Of a stretch of DNA of 22,485 nucleotides, positions 1 to 7,204 are shown piece after piece. Origin of the DNA: QNFN01 sp033722135 (lineage in GTDB: Bacteria > Pseudomonadota > Gammaproteobacteria > QNFN01); NCBI GenBank assembly GCA_033722135.1, contig JAWVZO010000019.1, positions 1-22,485 of the forward strand, given 5' to 3'. Every line of letters starts with the position of its first letter. The first letter of the stretch is position 1. The notes beneath the pieces are model-generated. The model had not been told where the DNA came from and did no database searches. It saw only the letters and a list, made by a program, of their open reading frames with translations. The translations under genes were made by a program, and so were the position numbers.

Positions 1-224
1 ACCTGCTCAGCTTTTTCGCCCGCCACCCCGGGCGCGTGTTCAGCCGCATGCAGCTGCTCGACAGGGTCTGGGGATACAACCACGAGGGCTACGAGCACAC
101 CGTCAACTCGCACATCAACCGGCTGCGCGCGAAGATCGAGCCCGAACCGGCCCGGCCGCGCTACGTGCTCACCGTCTGGGGCGTCGGCTACAAGTTCGCG
201 GAACGCCCGACCGGGGCCGACTGA
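1..224 (+). CDS. OmpR/PhoB-type response regulator, C-terminal part only
   Basis: The frame is open from the window edge (first full codon at base 3), so the receiver domain lies outside. The visible 73 residues are the end of a winged-helix DNA-binding domain. The stretch with FSRMQLLDRVWG is the loop and recognition-helix entry, NSHINRLRAKIE is the recognition helix, and VWGVGYKF is the C-terminal beta hairpin, all typical of OmpR-family regulators. The gene ends 16 bases before the histidine kinase, so the two almost certainly form one two-component operon. As a family member it would bind direct-repeat operators after phosphorylation by that kinase. The signal it answers cannot be read from the sequence. 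Confidence 0.93.
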   Translation, partial: LLSFFARHPGRVFSRMQLLDRVWGYNHEGYEHTVNSHINRLRAKIEPEPARPRYVLTVWGVGYKFAERPTGAD

Positions 225-240
225 CGCGGGCGGTCCGGAC

Positions 241-1710
241 GTGTTCCACACCCTCTACGCCCGTCTCGCCGCCGTGCTCTGCGGCGTCCTGGTCGCGATC
301 GGCGTGCTCTACGCGGTCCTCGTCGCGTCTTCGACCAGCCGGCACCTGCAGGAGCTGGCGCAGAACATCAACCGCGACGTCGCCAGGCGGATCGTCGCCG
401 ACCGCAACCTGGTCGCCGAGGGGCGCCTGTCGATGGAGGCGCTCGAGGCGACCTTCAGCGCCTACATGGAGATCAACCCGAGCATCGAGATCTACCTGCT
501 CGACACCGAGGGGCGGATCCTGTCGTTTTCCGCCGACCCGGGGAAGGTCAAGCGGAAGTCGGTGGATCTCGCGCCGATCCGCGCGTTCCTCGACGGCGCG
601 CCGTTCCCGCTGCTCGGCGACGACCCCCGGTCGCACGACCGCATGAAGCCCTTCTCGGTGACCCCGGTGCCGTCGGCCGAGTCCCCCGAGGGCTACCTCT
701 ATGTGGTGCTGCGCGGCGAACAGTACGACTCGGCCGTGGCCGCGCTCCAGGAGAGCTTCGTGCTGCGCATCAGCGGCTGGGCGGTCGCCGGCAGCCTCGG
801 CTTCGGGCTGATCGCGGGCCTGCTGCTGTTCCACCTGCTGACCCGGAGGCTGCGCCGACTGGCCAGGCACCTCGAGGCGTTCGAGCGCAGCGGCTTCGCG
901 GAACACGCGCCGTTCTCCCGGGGAGATGGCGGGGACGGCGACGAGATCGCCCGCCTCGGCCACGCCTTCGACCGCATGGCCGAGCGCATCGTCGCCCAGC
1001 TCGAGGCCCTGCGGGCCCAGGACCGGTCACGCCGCGAACTGGTCGCCCAGGTCTCGCACGACCTGCGCACGCCGCTCGCCGCGGTGACCGGCTACCTGGA
1101 GACGCTGCGCATGAAATCGGCCTCCCTGGACGAGGGCCGACGCGAGGAGTACCTCGACATCGCGTTGCGCCAGGCGCGCCGTCTCGGCGGCATGGTCGAC
1201 GCCCTGTTCGATCTCGCCCGCCTCGAGGCGCGCGACCTCGAGCCCGAGATGGAGGCCGTCAACCTCGCCGAGCTGTTGCAGGACGTGGTTCTCAAGTTCC
1301 GCCCGGATGCCGAGGCGTTGGGCGTGAGGCTCGAATTCAGGCCGCCCGGGGCCGACTTGCCGACGGTCCGTGTCGACGTGGCGATGATCGAGCGTGTCTT
1401 CGACAACCTGCTCGCCAACGCCCTCGAACACGCCCCGAGCGGGGGTGAGGTTGAGGTGGCGCTCCGGGGCGAGGTGTCGGCGGCGGTGCTCCAGGTCAGC
1501 GACCGTGGACCGGGCATCCCCGAGGCCCAGCTCGAGACGATCTTCGAGCCGTTCCGGCGCGGCGCCGCCGGTGCGCGGGCGGGCGGCCACGCGGGTCTCG
1601 GCCTGAGCATCGCCCGGCGCATCGCGCGGCTGCACGGCGGGGAACTCACGGTCGGCAACCGGCCGGGGGGCGGAGCGGTGTTCACCCTGCGCTTGCCCAG
1701 GGTGGCCTGA
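241..1710 (+). CDS. Membrane sensor histidine kinase
   Basis: A 489-residue protein with a GTG start directly after the regulator gene. A membrane segment lies at about residues 6-28. A sensor region of roughly 145 residues follows (it includes IEIYLLDTEGRILSFSADPG, PAS/Cache-like in feel). A second membrane segment is at about 178-200, then a HAMP-like linker. The phospho-acceptor H-box is SHDLRTPLAAV with His273. The ATPase domain has an N-box at about 388-396 (DNLLANALE), a G1 box at 421 (DRGPGIPE) and a G2 box near 452 (GLGLSIA). All catalytic elements look intact. The kinase should sense an envelope or periplasmic signal and phosphorylate the regulator upstream. I do not recognise a named system. 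The start has only a weak ribosome site, so coupling to the upstream gene is likely. Confidence 0.93.
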   Translation: MFHTLYARLAAVLCGVLVAIGVLYAVLVASSTSRHLQELAQNINRDVARRIVADRNLVAEGRLSMEALEATFSAYMEINPSIEIYLLDTEGRILSFSADPGKVKRKSVDLAPIRAFLDGAPFPLLGDDPRSHDRMKPFSVTPVPSAESPEGYLYVVLRGEQYDSAVAALQESFVLRISGWAVAGSLGFGLIAGLLLFHLLTRRLRRLARHLEAFERSGFAEHAPFSRGDGGDGDEIARLGHAFDRMAERIVAQLEALRAQDRSRRELVAQVSHDLRTPLAAVTGYLETLRMKSASLDEGRREEYLDIALRQARRLGGMVDALFDLARLEARDLEPEMEAVNLAELLQDVVLKFRPDAEALGVRLEFRPPGADLPTVRVDVAMIERVFDNLLANALEHAPSGGEVEVALRGEVSAAVLQVSDRGPGIPEAQLETIFEPFRRGAAGARAGGHAGLGLSIARRIARLHGGELTVGNRPGGGAVFTLRLPRVA

Positions 1711-1726
1711 GTCCCCCGGCGATCCC

Positions 1727-1751
1727 GGCGCGACGTTTCGAGCGTCGCGCC
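1727..1751. terminator. GC-rich hairpin between convergent genes
   Basis: A perfect 9-base-pair stem, GGCGCGACG at 1727-1735 with CGTCGCGCC at 1743-1751, encloses a 7-base loop. It sits in the 56-base gap between the convergent kinase and msrAB genes, where it could end transcription from both sides. Neither strand shows a clear T run after the stem, so it is not a textbook intrinsic terminator. Confidence 0.5.
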
Positions 1752-1766
1752 CGTGTCGGTGGCGCG

Positions 1767-2882
1767 TTATCGGAACAGCGCGAGGAACTTCCCGTACCCC
1801 TCCTCGGCCAGCTTCTCCTTCGGCACGAAGCGCAGCGCCGCGGAGTTGATGCAGTAGCGCAGGCCGGTCGGCTCGGGCCCGTCGTTGAAGACGTGGCCGA
1901 GATGGGAGTCGGCGTAGCGGCTGCGCACCTCGGTGCGCGGAAAGAGCAGCTTGTAGTCGCTCTTCTCGACGATCAGCTCGGGCACCAGCGGCTTGGTGAA
2001 GCTCGGCCAACCGGTGCCGGACTTGAACTTGTCGGTGGACGAGAAGAGCGGTTCGCCGCTGACCACGTCGACGTAGATGCCGTCGCGCTTCTCGTCCCAG
2101 TAGGCGTTCTTGAACGGCGGCTCGGTGCCGTCCTCCTGGGTGACCTCGAACTGCATCGGGGTCAGCATGGCGCGCAATTCCTTCTCAGGCGGCTTGCTGT
2201 AGCGCTTGGCCGAGCCGTCCTCCGTGGGCCGGTACGGGGTGTAGTCGACCTTCAGTGCCTCGCCCCAGGTCTTCTCGAGGTACTGGTCGCGACCCGAGTT
2301 GTAGCGGTAGAAGTTGTACCGGATCGGGTTCTTGTCGTAGTAGTCCTGGTGGTAGTCCTCGGCCTCGTAGAAGGTCGTCGCCGGCAGGATCGGCGTGACG
2401 ATCGGCTCGTCGTAGCGGCCGCTCTCGGCGAGCGCGGCCTTCGAGGCCTCGGCGGCCCGCTTCTGCGCCTCGTCGTGGTACCAGATCGCCGAGGTGTACT
2501 GCTCCCCGCGGTCGACGAACGAGCCGCCCGCGTCGGTCGGATCGAACATCCGCCAGTACGCGGCGAGCAGACCCTCGTAGGTGATGACGTCGGGGTCGTA
2601 ACGGACCCTGACCGCCTCGATGTGCCCGGTGGTGCCGGTCGAGACCTGCTGGTAGGTCGGGTTCTCGACGTCGCCGCCGGTGTAGCCCGAGACCACCTCG
2701 ACGACGCCCGGGACCTTCTCGAAGTCGGCCTCGGTACACCAGAAACAGCCGCCGGCGAAGGTGGCGACGGCGGTGTCGTCACGTGGCGCGGCGGCCTTCT
2801 CTTCCGCGCCGGTGCCGGCCTGGACGACCAGGGCCAGGGCGGCGGTGGCGACGAGCGCCAGGCCGATGGTTGCGTATCTCAC
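1767..2882 (-). CDS. msrAB: Exported MsrA-MsrB fusion, peptide methionine sulfoxide reductase
   Basis: This 371-residue protein repairs oxidised methionine in proteins. The MsrA domain reduces the S-sulfoxide and the MsrB domain the R-sulfoxide. Residues 1-26 form a signal peptide (hydrophobic stretch IGLALVATAALALVV), so it acts in the periplasm. MsrA covers about 38-205, with GGCFWC (nucleophile Cys46, second Cys49) and STGTTGHIEAV. MsrB covers about 235-371, with GTGWPSF, HLGHVFNDGP and the nucleophile Cys344 in RYCINSAALRF. The MsrB part lacks the CxxC zinc pairs, and Thr290 occupies the usual resolving-cysteine position, so thioredoxin probably reduces it directly. The GTG start at 2882 has GGGAG about 7 bases upstream. 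The N-terminal thioredoxin domain of Neisseria PilB is absent; an exported thioredoxin-fold protein at 12237-12788 is a possible partner. Confidence 0.95.
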   Translation of the reverse strand: MRYATIGLALVATAALALVVQAGTGAEEKAAAPRDDTAVATFAGGCFWCTEADFEKVPGVVEVVSGYTGGDVENPTYQQVSTGTTGHIEAVRVRYDPDVITYEGLLAAYWRMFDPTDAGGSFVDRGEQYTSAIWYHDEAQKRAAEASKAALAESGRYDEPIVTPILPATTFYEAEDYHQDYYDKNPIRYNFYRYNSGRDQYLEKTWGEALKVDYTPYRPTEDGSAKRYSKPPEKELRAMLTPMQFEVTQEDGTEPPFKNAYWDEKRDGIYVDVVSGEPLFSSTDKFKSGTGWPSFTKPLVPELIVEKSDYKLLFPRTEVRSRYADSHLGHVFNDGPEPTGLRYCINSAALRFVPKEKLAEEGYGKFLALFR

Positions 2883-2952
2883 GGTTATCTCCCGTTGGTT
2901 TCGTGTCCGCTCCAGTAGACCCGATTCCGCCGGCGAACGTTGCGCACGTGAT

Positions 2953-2969
2953 GGAATCGTGAAGATTCC
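2953..2969. promoter_or_regulatory. Inverted repeat GGAATC-N5-GATTCC before msrAB
   Basis: A perfect 6-base inverted repeat, GGAATC (2953-2958) and GATTCC (2964-2969), lies in the 90-base gap after the NHL gene and before msrAB. A further GATTCC occurs at 2923-2928. GACCCG (2918-2923) and CGGGTC (2969-2974) are also complementary, so a larger fold is possible. It could be an operator for msrAB or a weak terminator for the NHL gene. Nothing in the sequence decides between them. Confidence 0.3.
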
Positions 2970-2972
2970 GGG

Positions 2973-3848
2973 TCAGCGCGGTCCGGCCACGCGGTAGCGG
3001 ACGATGCGGTCGTTGTAGGTGTCGGCGAACCAGACCTGGTCGCCGCGGATCTCGACCCCCTCCGGCTGGTTGAACACCCCTTCGCCGAGGCCCCGCGCGC
3101 CGCCGAGCACCTGCAGCAGCGTGCCGTCCGGGGCGATGACCTTGATCGCGTGGTTGTACTTGTCGGCGACGAACATCCGTCCGGCCGCGTCGAAGTCCTG
3201 GTAGCGCGGCCCGGCGAAGCCGTAGCGCTCTCCCTCGAGGATCCGGTCGATGGCGTAGGCTGCGTCGACGCGGACCATGCGGTGGTTCCCTGCGTCGGCG
3301 ATCCACGCCGCGCCGTCGGCATCGAACGCGACGTCGTGCGGCGCGGAGAGCCCGCCGGTCTCGCCGACGACCGCGCCGTCGCGGTAGACCACCAGGTTCC
3401 CCGACGCGGCGCCCGTGGCGAAGACGCGCCCGTCGGGGTGGGCCGCCACGCCCTCCGGGCGGCGCAGGCGCCCGCGCAGTTCGTCGACCAGCCGACCCGT
3501 CGCGCCGTCGACCTCGTAGATGGCGATCCGGTCGTTGCCGGTGTCGGCGACGAGCAGGCGGCCGTCCGGATCGAACGCGACGTCGTGCGGCTCGCGGACC
3601 TCGCCCTCGCCGAAGGTGCCTCGCTCGGCGAGCGTCCGGGGATCGAGGACGGCGATGCGGTGGTTGTGGTTGTCGGCGACGAACAGCGATTCACCGTCGG
3701 GCGAGAGGACGATGTCGTGCGGCCGCGCGTACGTGGCCGGAGTGGCGGCCTCGAGTTCGAAGCGGAACGGGCCGGCGGTCGCGGCGACGGACCAGGCGAG
3801 GCACAGGGCCACCAGCAGGAGGACGCGGCGCGTAGCGGAAGATCTCAT
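2973..3848 (-). CDS. Exported NHL-repeat beta-propeller protein
   Basis: The start is put at ATG 3848, because a signal peptide begins there (MRSSATRRVLLLVALCLAW, cleavage near ATAG) and GAGG lies 7 bases upstream. An in-frame start at 3881 would put a charged, non-signal stretch in front. The 291-residue product holds six similar repeats of the form PHDVAFDPDG-LLVADTGNDRI, at about 40-spaced intervals from residue 40 to the end. This fits a six-bladed NHL propeller that fills the mature protein. Such propellers bind ligands or proteins, or in related folds act as lactonases. I see no distinct catalytic domain, so the function is unknown. It lies downstream of the nitronate monooxygenase-like gene on the same strand (73-base gap) and may be co-transcribed with it. 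Confidence 0.85.
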   Translation of the reverse strand: MRSSATRRVLLLVALCLAWSVAATAGPFRFELEAATPATYARPHDIVLSPDGESLFVADNHNHRIAVLDPRTLAERGTFGEGEVREPHDVAFDPDGRLLVADTGNDRIAIYEVDGATGRLVDELRGRLRRPEGVAAHPDGRVFATGAASGNLVVYRDGAVVGETGGLSAPHDVAFDADGAAWIADAGNHRMVRVDAAYAIDRILEGERYGFAGPRYQDFDAAGRMFVADKYNHAIKVIAPDGTLLQVLGGARGLGEGVFNQPEGVEIRGDQVWFADTYNDRIVRYRVAGPR

Positions 3849-3921
3849 GGGTGGGCCTCGGCGGCGCGAGTGGTGGCCCATTGGACCGCCGGAGGGCCCG
3901 ATCGGTTCGCGCGCGGCGCGG

Positions 3922-5169
3922 TCAGTCCCCCGCGTCGGGCAGTGCGACCTTGTCGTCCCGGCTCAGCCGGTAATCCTCGAAGACGTGCTCGGCGGTCAGC
4001 TCGCGGTAGCTCCCGTCGGGCTGCTGCACCGTGGTGTCCTTCAGGCGGTAGACGTACTCCCCGCAGGTCCAGCAGGTGAACTTGCGCATCGCCGTGCACA
4101 GGCAGGTCTTGTCGTAGACGTGGATGTCGTCGGGGTCCTTCTCGACGGCGCGGTTGTAGGCATCGATGTAGGAGCAGTGGCCGTTGCGGTCGAGCAGGTA
4201 GCCGAACTGCTCGCAGTTCGGGCGGATGCCGGCGCCGATCGCCGGCGAGCTCTTGAGCATGCGCATCGGGTAGCCGGTCGGCGAGATCTGGTTGACCTCG
4301 ACGCCGTCCTCGCTGGCCCTGAAGTACTCCTGCTTGACCTTCGCCGGCAGGCCGCACTCCTCGGTCACGGTGAAACGCGTCGCCACCTGCACCGCGCTCG
4401 CGCCCATCTCCATGAAGCGCACGCCGTCGGAGCCGGTGAACACCCCGCCGGCCGGGATCACCGGGATCGTCAGGTCGTGCGCTTTCAGGAAGGCGATGAC
4501 GTCGTCGACGATGGTCTTGAGGTCGTACTCGCGCCAGTCCATGCCGAAGCCCAGGTGGCCACCGGCCAGCGGGCCCTCGACGACGATGAAATCGGGCAGG
4601 CGGTCGAGGCTCTTGGTCTTGCGCAGGAACAGGTTCAGCGCGCGCGCCGAGGAGACGATGATGCCGATGCTGGCGTCCCGGAAGCGCGGGTGATCCTGGA
4701 TCAGTCCCATGGAGCCGAGGTGCAGGCCGGCGCTCAGCGAGATGCCTTCGATGCCGGCGTCGAGCGCCGCCTCGAGGCGCACCTTGAGCGTCTCCTGCGG
4801 GTTGTTCATCGACAGCTTCTCCATGACGTTGATGAACACCATGCCGTCGCCGCGCTTGCGACCCATGGTGTGCTCGACGTGGAGCCGCTGCGCCTCGGCC
4901 AGCTCGCCGAGGTCGAACTGGGCGACCGACTTGTCGTCGTTGCCGACGTTGAACTTGTACTTGGCGAGCTTCCCGGCGACATAGCGGGTCTGGTAACGGC
5001 GGTCTGAGACCGTCGGCACCATGGCGTCGGAGATGTGGCCGATGCCGCCCAGGCGGGCCGCCTCGAGGGCCAGGTCGGAGGTCGAGATGTCCACGCCCAT
5101 GCCGCCGATCACCAGCGGCACGAGTTCGCGGCCGCCGAGCTGCAGGCGGAAGTCATCGAGAGATTTCAT
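3922..5169 (-). CDS. Nitronate monooxygenase-like FMN protein with cysteine-rich C-terminus
   Basis: A 415-residue TIM-barrel flavoprotein of the nitronate monooxygenase/2-nitropropane dioxygenase family, whose members oxidise nitronates or act as related FMN enzymes. The N-terminal part has LVIGGMGVDIS. The likely active-site His205 lies in GPLAGGHLGFG, and the phosphate-binding stretch is IPAGGVFTGSDGVRFMEMGA (about 238-257). Unusually, the last 100 residues carry six cysteines (319, 332, 356, 358, 366, 369), including CLC and CWTC, which suggests an iron-sulfur or zinc site. The usual family length is about 320-370 residues, so this tail is an extension. The start at ATG 5169 is followed by a good N-terminus, but the ribosome site is weak. 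The family has many members of unproven substrate, so the exact reaction is open. Confidence 0.85.
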   Translation of the reverse strand: MKSLDDFRLQLGGRELVPLVIGGMGVDISTSDLALEAARLGGIGHISDAMVPTVSDRRYQTRYVAGKLAKYKFNVGNDDKSVAQFDLGELAEAQRLHVEHTMGRKRGDGMVFINVMEKLSMNNPQETLKVRLEAALDAGIEGISLSAGLHLGSMGLIQDHPRFRDASIGIIVSSARALNLFLRKTKSLDRLPDFIVVEGPLAGGHLGFGMDWREYDLKTIVDDVIAFLKAHDLTIPVIPAGGVFTGSDGVRFMEMGASAVQVATRFTVTEECGLPAKVKQEYFRASEDGVEVNQISPTGYPMRMLKSSPAIGAGIRPNCEQFGYLLDRNGHCSYIDAYNRAVEKDPDDIHVYDKTCLCTAMRKFTCWTCGEYVYRLKDTTVQQPDGSYRELTAEHVFEDYRLSRDDKVALPDAGD

Positions 5170-5240
5170 CGTGGATTCTTGCGTCAGCGCACCGGGATTG
5201 AGAAGGGGCGGCGGCCGGGCCGAGCGGACGGGTGGACGCG

Positions 5241-5270
5241 ATTATGCGCGTTTGCACCGGCCGAGTCCAA
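5241..5270 (-). promoter_or_regulatory. Possible sigma70 promoter for the flavoprotein gene
   Basis: Read on the minus strand: TTGGAC (5270-5265), an 18-base spacer, then CATAAT (5246-5241). The -10 matches consensus at five of six bases; the -35 keeps the TTG core. The predicted start of transcription is near 5234, giving a leader of about 65 bases before ATG 5169. This is a prediction from motif match only. Confidence 0.4.
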
Positions 5271-5359
5271 AGCGGGGCCGTGCGTGGCGGCCGTTCATCC
5301 CTTTCGACACGACGGGCCGCCAGGGGTGCGGGAAAAGGGCGCTCATGGGCGGCTTGATA

Positions 5360-5373
5360 TTGACATTAATCAA
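5360..5373. promoter_or_regulatory. FNR/Anr-like box in divergent intergenic region
   Basis: TTGAC-ATTA-ATCAA matches the FNR-family consensus TTGAT-N4-ATCAA at nine of ten defined bases. It lies in a strikingly AT-rich island (about 5354-5392) within an otherwise GC-rich window. A -10-like TATGCT follows at 5389-5394, upstream of the small gene at 5455. The box centre is about 34-35 bases before the start of transcription that this hexamer implies, a little closer than the usual 41.5. The site could also influence the flavoprotein gene on the other strand. It suggests oxygen- or NO-responsive control by a Crp/Fnr-type protein. Confidence 0.5.
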
Positions 5374-5454
5374 TCATTTTGCCAAGGTTATGCTGCAGTG
5401 TCGTGGCGCACGGCAGCGTCCCTCGGGGGCCGTGCCACGGCCCGAGGCAAGTGC

Positions 5455-5820
5455 ATGCGGAACGACCGATTCGCCCATCCGATCTGGGATCTCGACCCGG
5501 CCCAGGGGGGCCGCCCCGACTACGACGACTACGAGCGGCTGTTCCTCGCCGCGTACCGCCGCGCGTTCCGCCTGCATCCCACGCCGAGGCGGGTCCGGCC
5601 CTACGTGATGCGCTACATGCGGTTCTACGTGGCGGCCCCGTGGGCCCGCGACTATGCCCGTGCGCACGCCGGCGACGCCGTGGCCGAGGAGGTCGCCGCC
5701 GCGCCGGTCGACCCGCTGCTCGACTGGCGCCATATCGCCCGGTGGATCGAGGGTGCGCTGCCGTTCTGGTTCGTCCCTCGCGAGCCGCCCCCGCCCGGCC
5801 TGGGCCGTTTTCCCGCCTGA
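5455..5820 (+). CDS. Uncharacterised 121-residue protein
   Basis: I do not recognise this protein. ATG 5455 is chosen because GAGG lies about 9 bases upstream and no better start follows. It is rich in Arg, Tyr, Pro and Trp. The N-terminal part carries acidic and aromatic residues (PDYDDYERLFLAAYRRAF), then basic-aromatic stretches (VMRYMRFYVAAPWARDYARAH), and it ends in a proline-rich tail (EPPPPGLGRF). There is no signal peptide, no clear transmembrane segment and no cysteine. It is predicted to be a soluble helical protein. It stands alone between the FNR-like box and the convergent SpmAB gene, whose stop lies 17 bases away. Its promoter context suggests regulated expression under low oxygen, which is inference. 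Confidence 0.65.
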   Translation: MRNDRFAHPIWDLDPAQGGRPDYDDYERLFLAAYRRAFRLHPTPRRVRPYVMRYMRFYVAAPWARDYARAHAGDAVAEEVAAAPVDPLLDWRHIARWIEGALPFWFVPREPPPPGLGRFPA

Positions 5821-5837
5821 TCCGCTCGCCGCGCCGC

Positions 5838-7139
5838 TCAGCCGAACAGGTAGAGGCAGGCGACGACGGCGCCGACGATGCCGGCGAGGTCGGCGGTCAG
5901 CCCCGCCGCGAGGGCGTGGCGCACGCGCCGCACCTGCACCGCGCCGAAGTAGACCGCGAGGACGTAGAACGTCGTCTCCGTCGAACCCTGGAGCGTGCTG
6001 ACCAGGTAACCGACGTAGGTGTCGGGCCCGGTCGCTGGCTCGGCGATCGTCGCCGCCAGCACGCCGTACGCCCCGGACCCCGACAGCGGCCGCAGCAGCG
6101 CCATCGGCAGCGCCTCGGCCGGCATGCCGAGTGCCGCGGTGAACCCGCCGATGGCGCCGACGACGATCTCCATCGCGCCGCTCGCGCGGAACATGCCGAC
6201 CGCAACCAGGATCGCGACGAGGTAGGGGATGATCCGCACCGCGACCTCGAAACCGTCGCGCGCCCCCTCGACGAAGCACTCGTAGACGCGCACCCGCCGC
6301 GCGACGCCGAAGCCGAGCAGCAGCACCGCGAGCCCGGGGACGATCCACGGTCCGAGCGCTGCGCCGAGCACCACGGCCACCGGGATCAGCGCGACCAGCA
6401 CCAGCAGCGCGAGCGCCGAGACCCAGCCGGGGTAGCCGGTCGCGGGGGCGTCGGGCAGCGACACCTCGGGCGTTTCGTCGGAGGGCGGCGCGCCGTGCGC
6501 CTCCCCGGCCGGCGTCACCTCAGCGGCGCTCGGCCAGTAGCGCTGGTAGAGCTTGCAGGCCGTGATCGCGACCACGGTCGAGCAGAGCGTCGCGAACAGG
6601 GTCGTCGGCAGGATCCCCGCCGGATCGGCCGATCCGGCGGCGGCGCGCAGCGCGATCACCCCGGTCGGCAGCAGCGTGATGCTCGAGGTGTTGATCGCCA
6701 GGAACAGCGCCATGCTGTTGCTCGCCGTGCCCTTGTGCGGGTTCAGGGTGTCGAGCGCCTGCATGGCGCGGATGCCGAACGGCGTCGCGGCGTTGCCGAG
6801 GCCGAGCGCGTTGGCCGACAGGTTCATGATCATCGCGCCCATCGCCGGGTGGTCGGCGGGCACGTCGGGGAACAGGCGCACCAGCAGCGGGCGCAGCAGG
6901 CGGGCGATGATCAGCAGCAGCCCGCCCGCTTCGGCCACCTTCATCAGGCCGAGGAAGAAGGCCATGACGCCGACCAGCCCCAGGGCGAGTGTCACCGCGC
7001 CCTTCGCCGACTCGATCATGCCGTTGCCGAGCGCGAGCATCGGCGAGACCGCCTCCGGCGTCGCGGGGATCCAGGTCAGCTGGTGGAAGGCGGTGACCGC
7101 GAAGGCGATCGCGACCAGCGCGAAGAAGATGACGTTCAT
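5838..7139 (-). CDS. Fused SpmA-SpmB nucleoside-recognition (Gate) membrane protein
   Basis: A 433-residue polytopic membrane protein joining homologues of the Bacillus spore maturation proteins SpmA and SpmB. The SpmA half (about 1-200) has the Gate motif NLSANALGLGNAATPFG at 106-122. A hydrophilic linker of about 35 residues (205-237) follows. The SpmB half (about 238-433) has RPLSGSGAYG at 350-359 and QGSTETTFYVLAVYFG at 384-399. Each half has several hydrophobic helices. Such proteins in non-sporulating bacteria are thought to be transporters of uncertain substrate, so the sporulation name should not be taken as function. ATG 7139 is the first good start: the preceding frame is hydrophilic and runs into the antisense of other genes. 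The ribosome site is weak. Confidence 0.92.
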   Translation of the reverse strand: MNVIFFALVAIAFAVTAFHQLTWIPATPEAVSPMLALGNGMIESAKGAVTLALGLVGVMAFFLGLMKVAEAGGLLLIIARLLRPLLVRLFPDVPADHPAMGAMIMNLSANALGLGNAATPFGIRAMQALDTLNPHKGTASNSMALFLAINTSSITLLPTGVIALRAAAGSADPAGILPTTLFATLCSTVVAITACKLYQRYWPSAAEVTPAGEAHGAPPSDETPEVSLPDAPATGYPGWVSALALLVLVALIPVAVVLGAALGPWIVPGLAVLLLGFGVARRVRVYECFVEGARDGFEVAVRIIPYLVAILVAVGMFRASGAMEIVVGAIGGFTAALGMPAEALPMALLRPLSGSGAYGVLAATIAEPATGPDTYVGYLVSTLQGSTETTFYVLAVYFGAVQVRRVRHALAAGLTADLAGIVGAVVACLYLFG

Positions 7140-7204
7140 GCCTGCCGGGCCCGCTGCATGGCGGGGGAGTCTAGCAGGCGGCGCCGCGGACGGCGGCCGG
7201 GCGG

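Noticed and set aside
5360..5394. TTGACA at 5360-5365 as a -35 box with TATGCT as -10
   Set aside because: The spacing would be 23 bases, too long for a standard sigma70 promoter; the FNR-like reading of the same bases explains the symmetry better.
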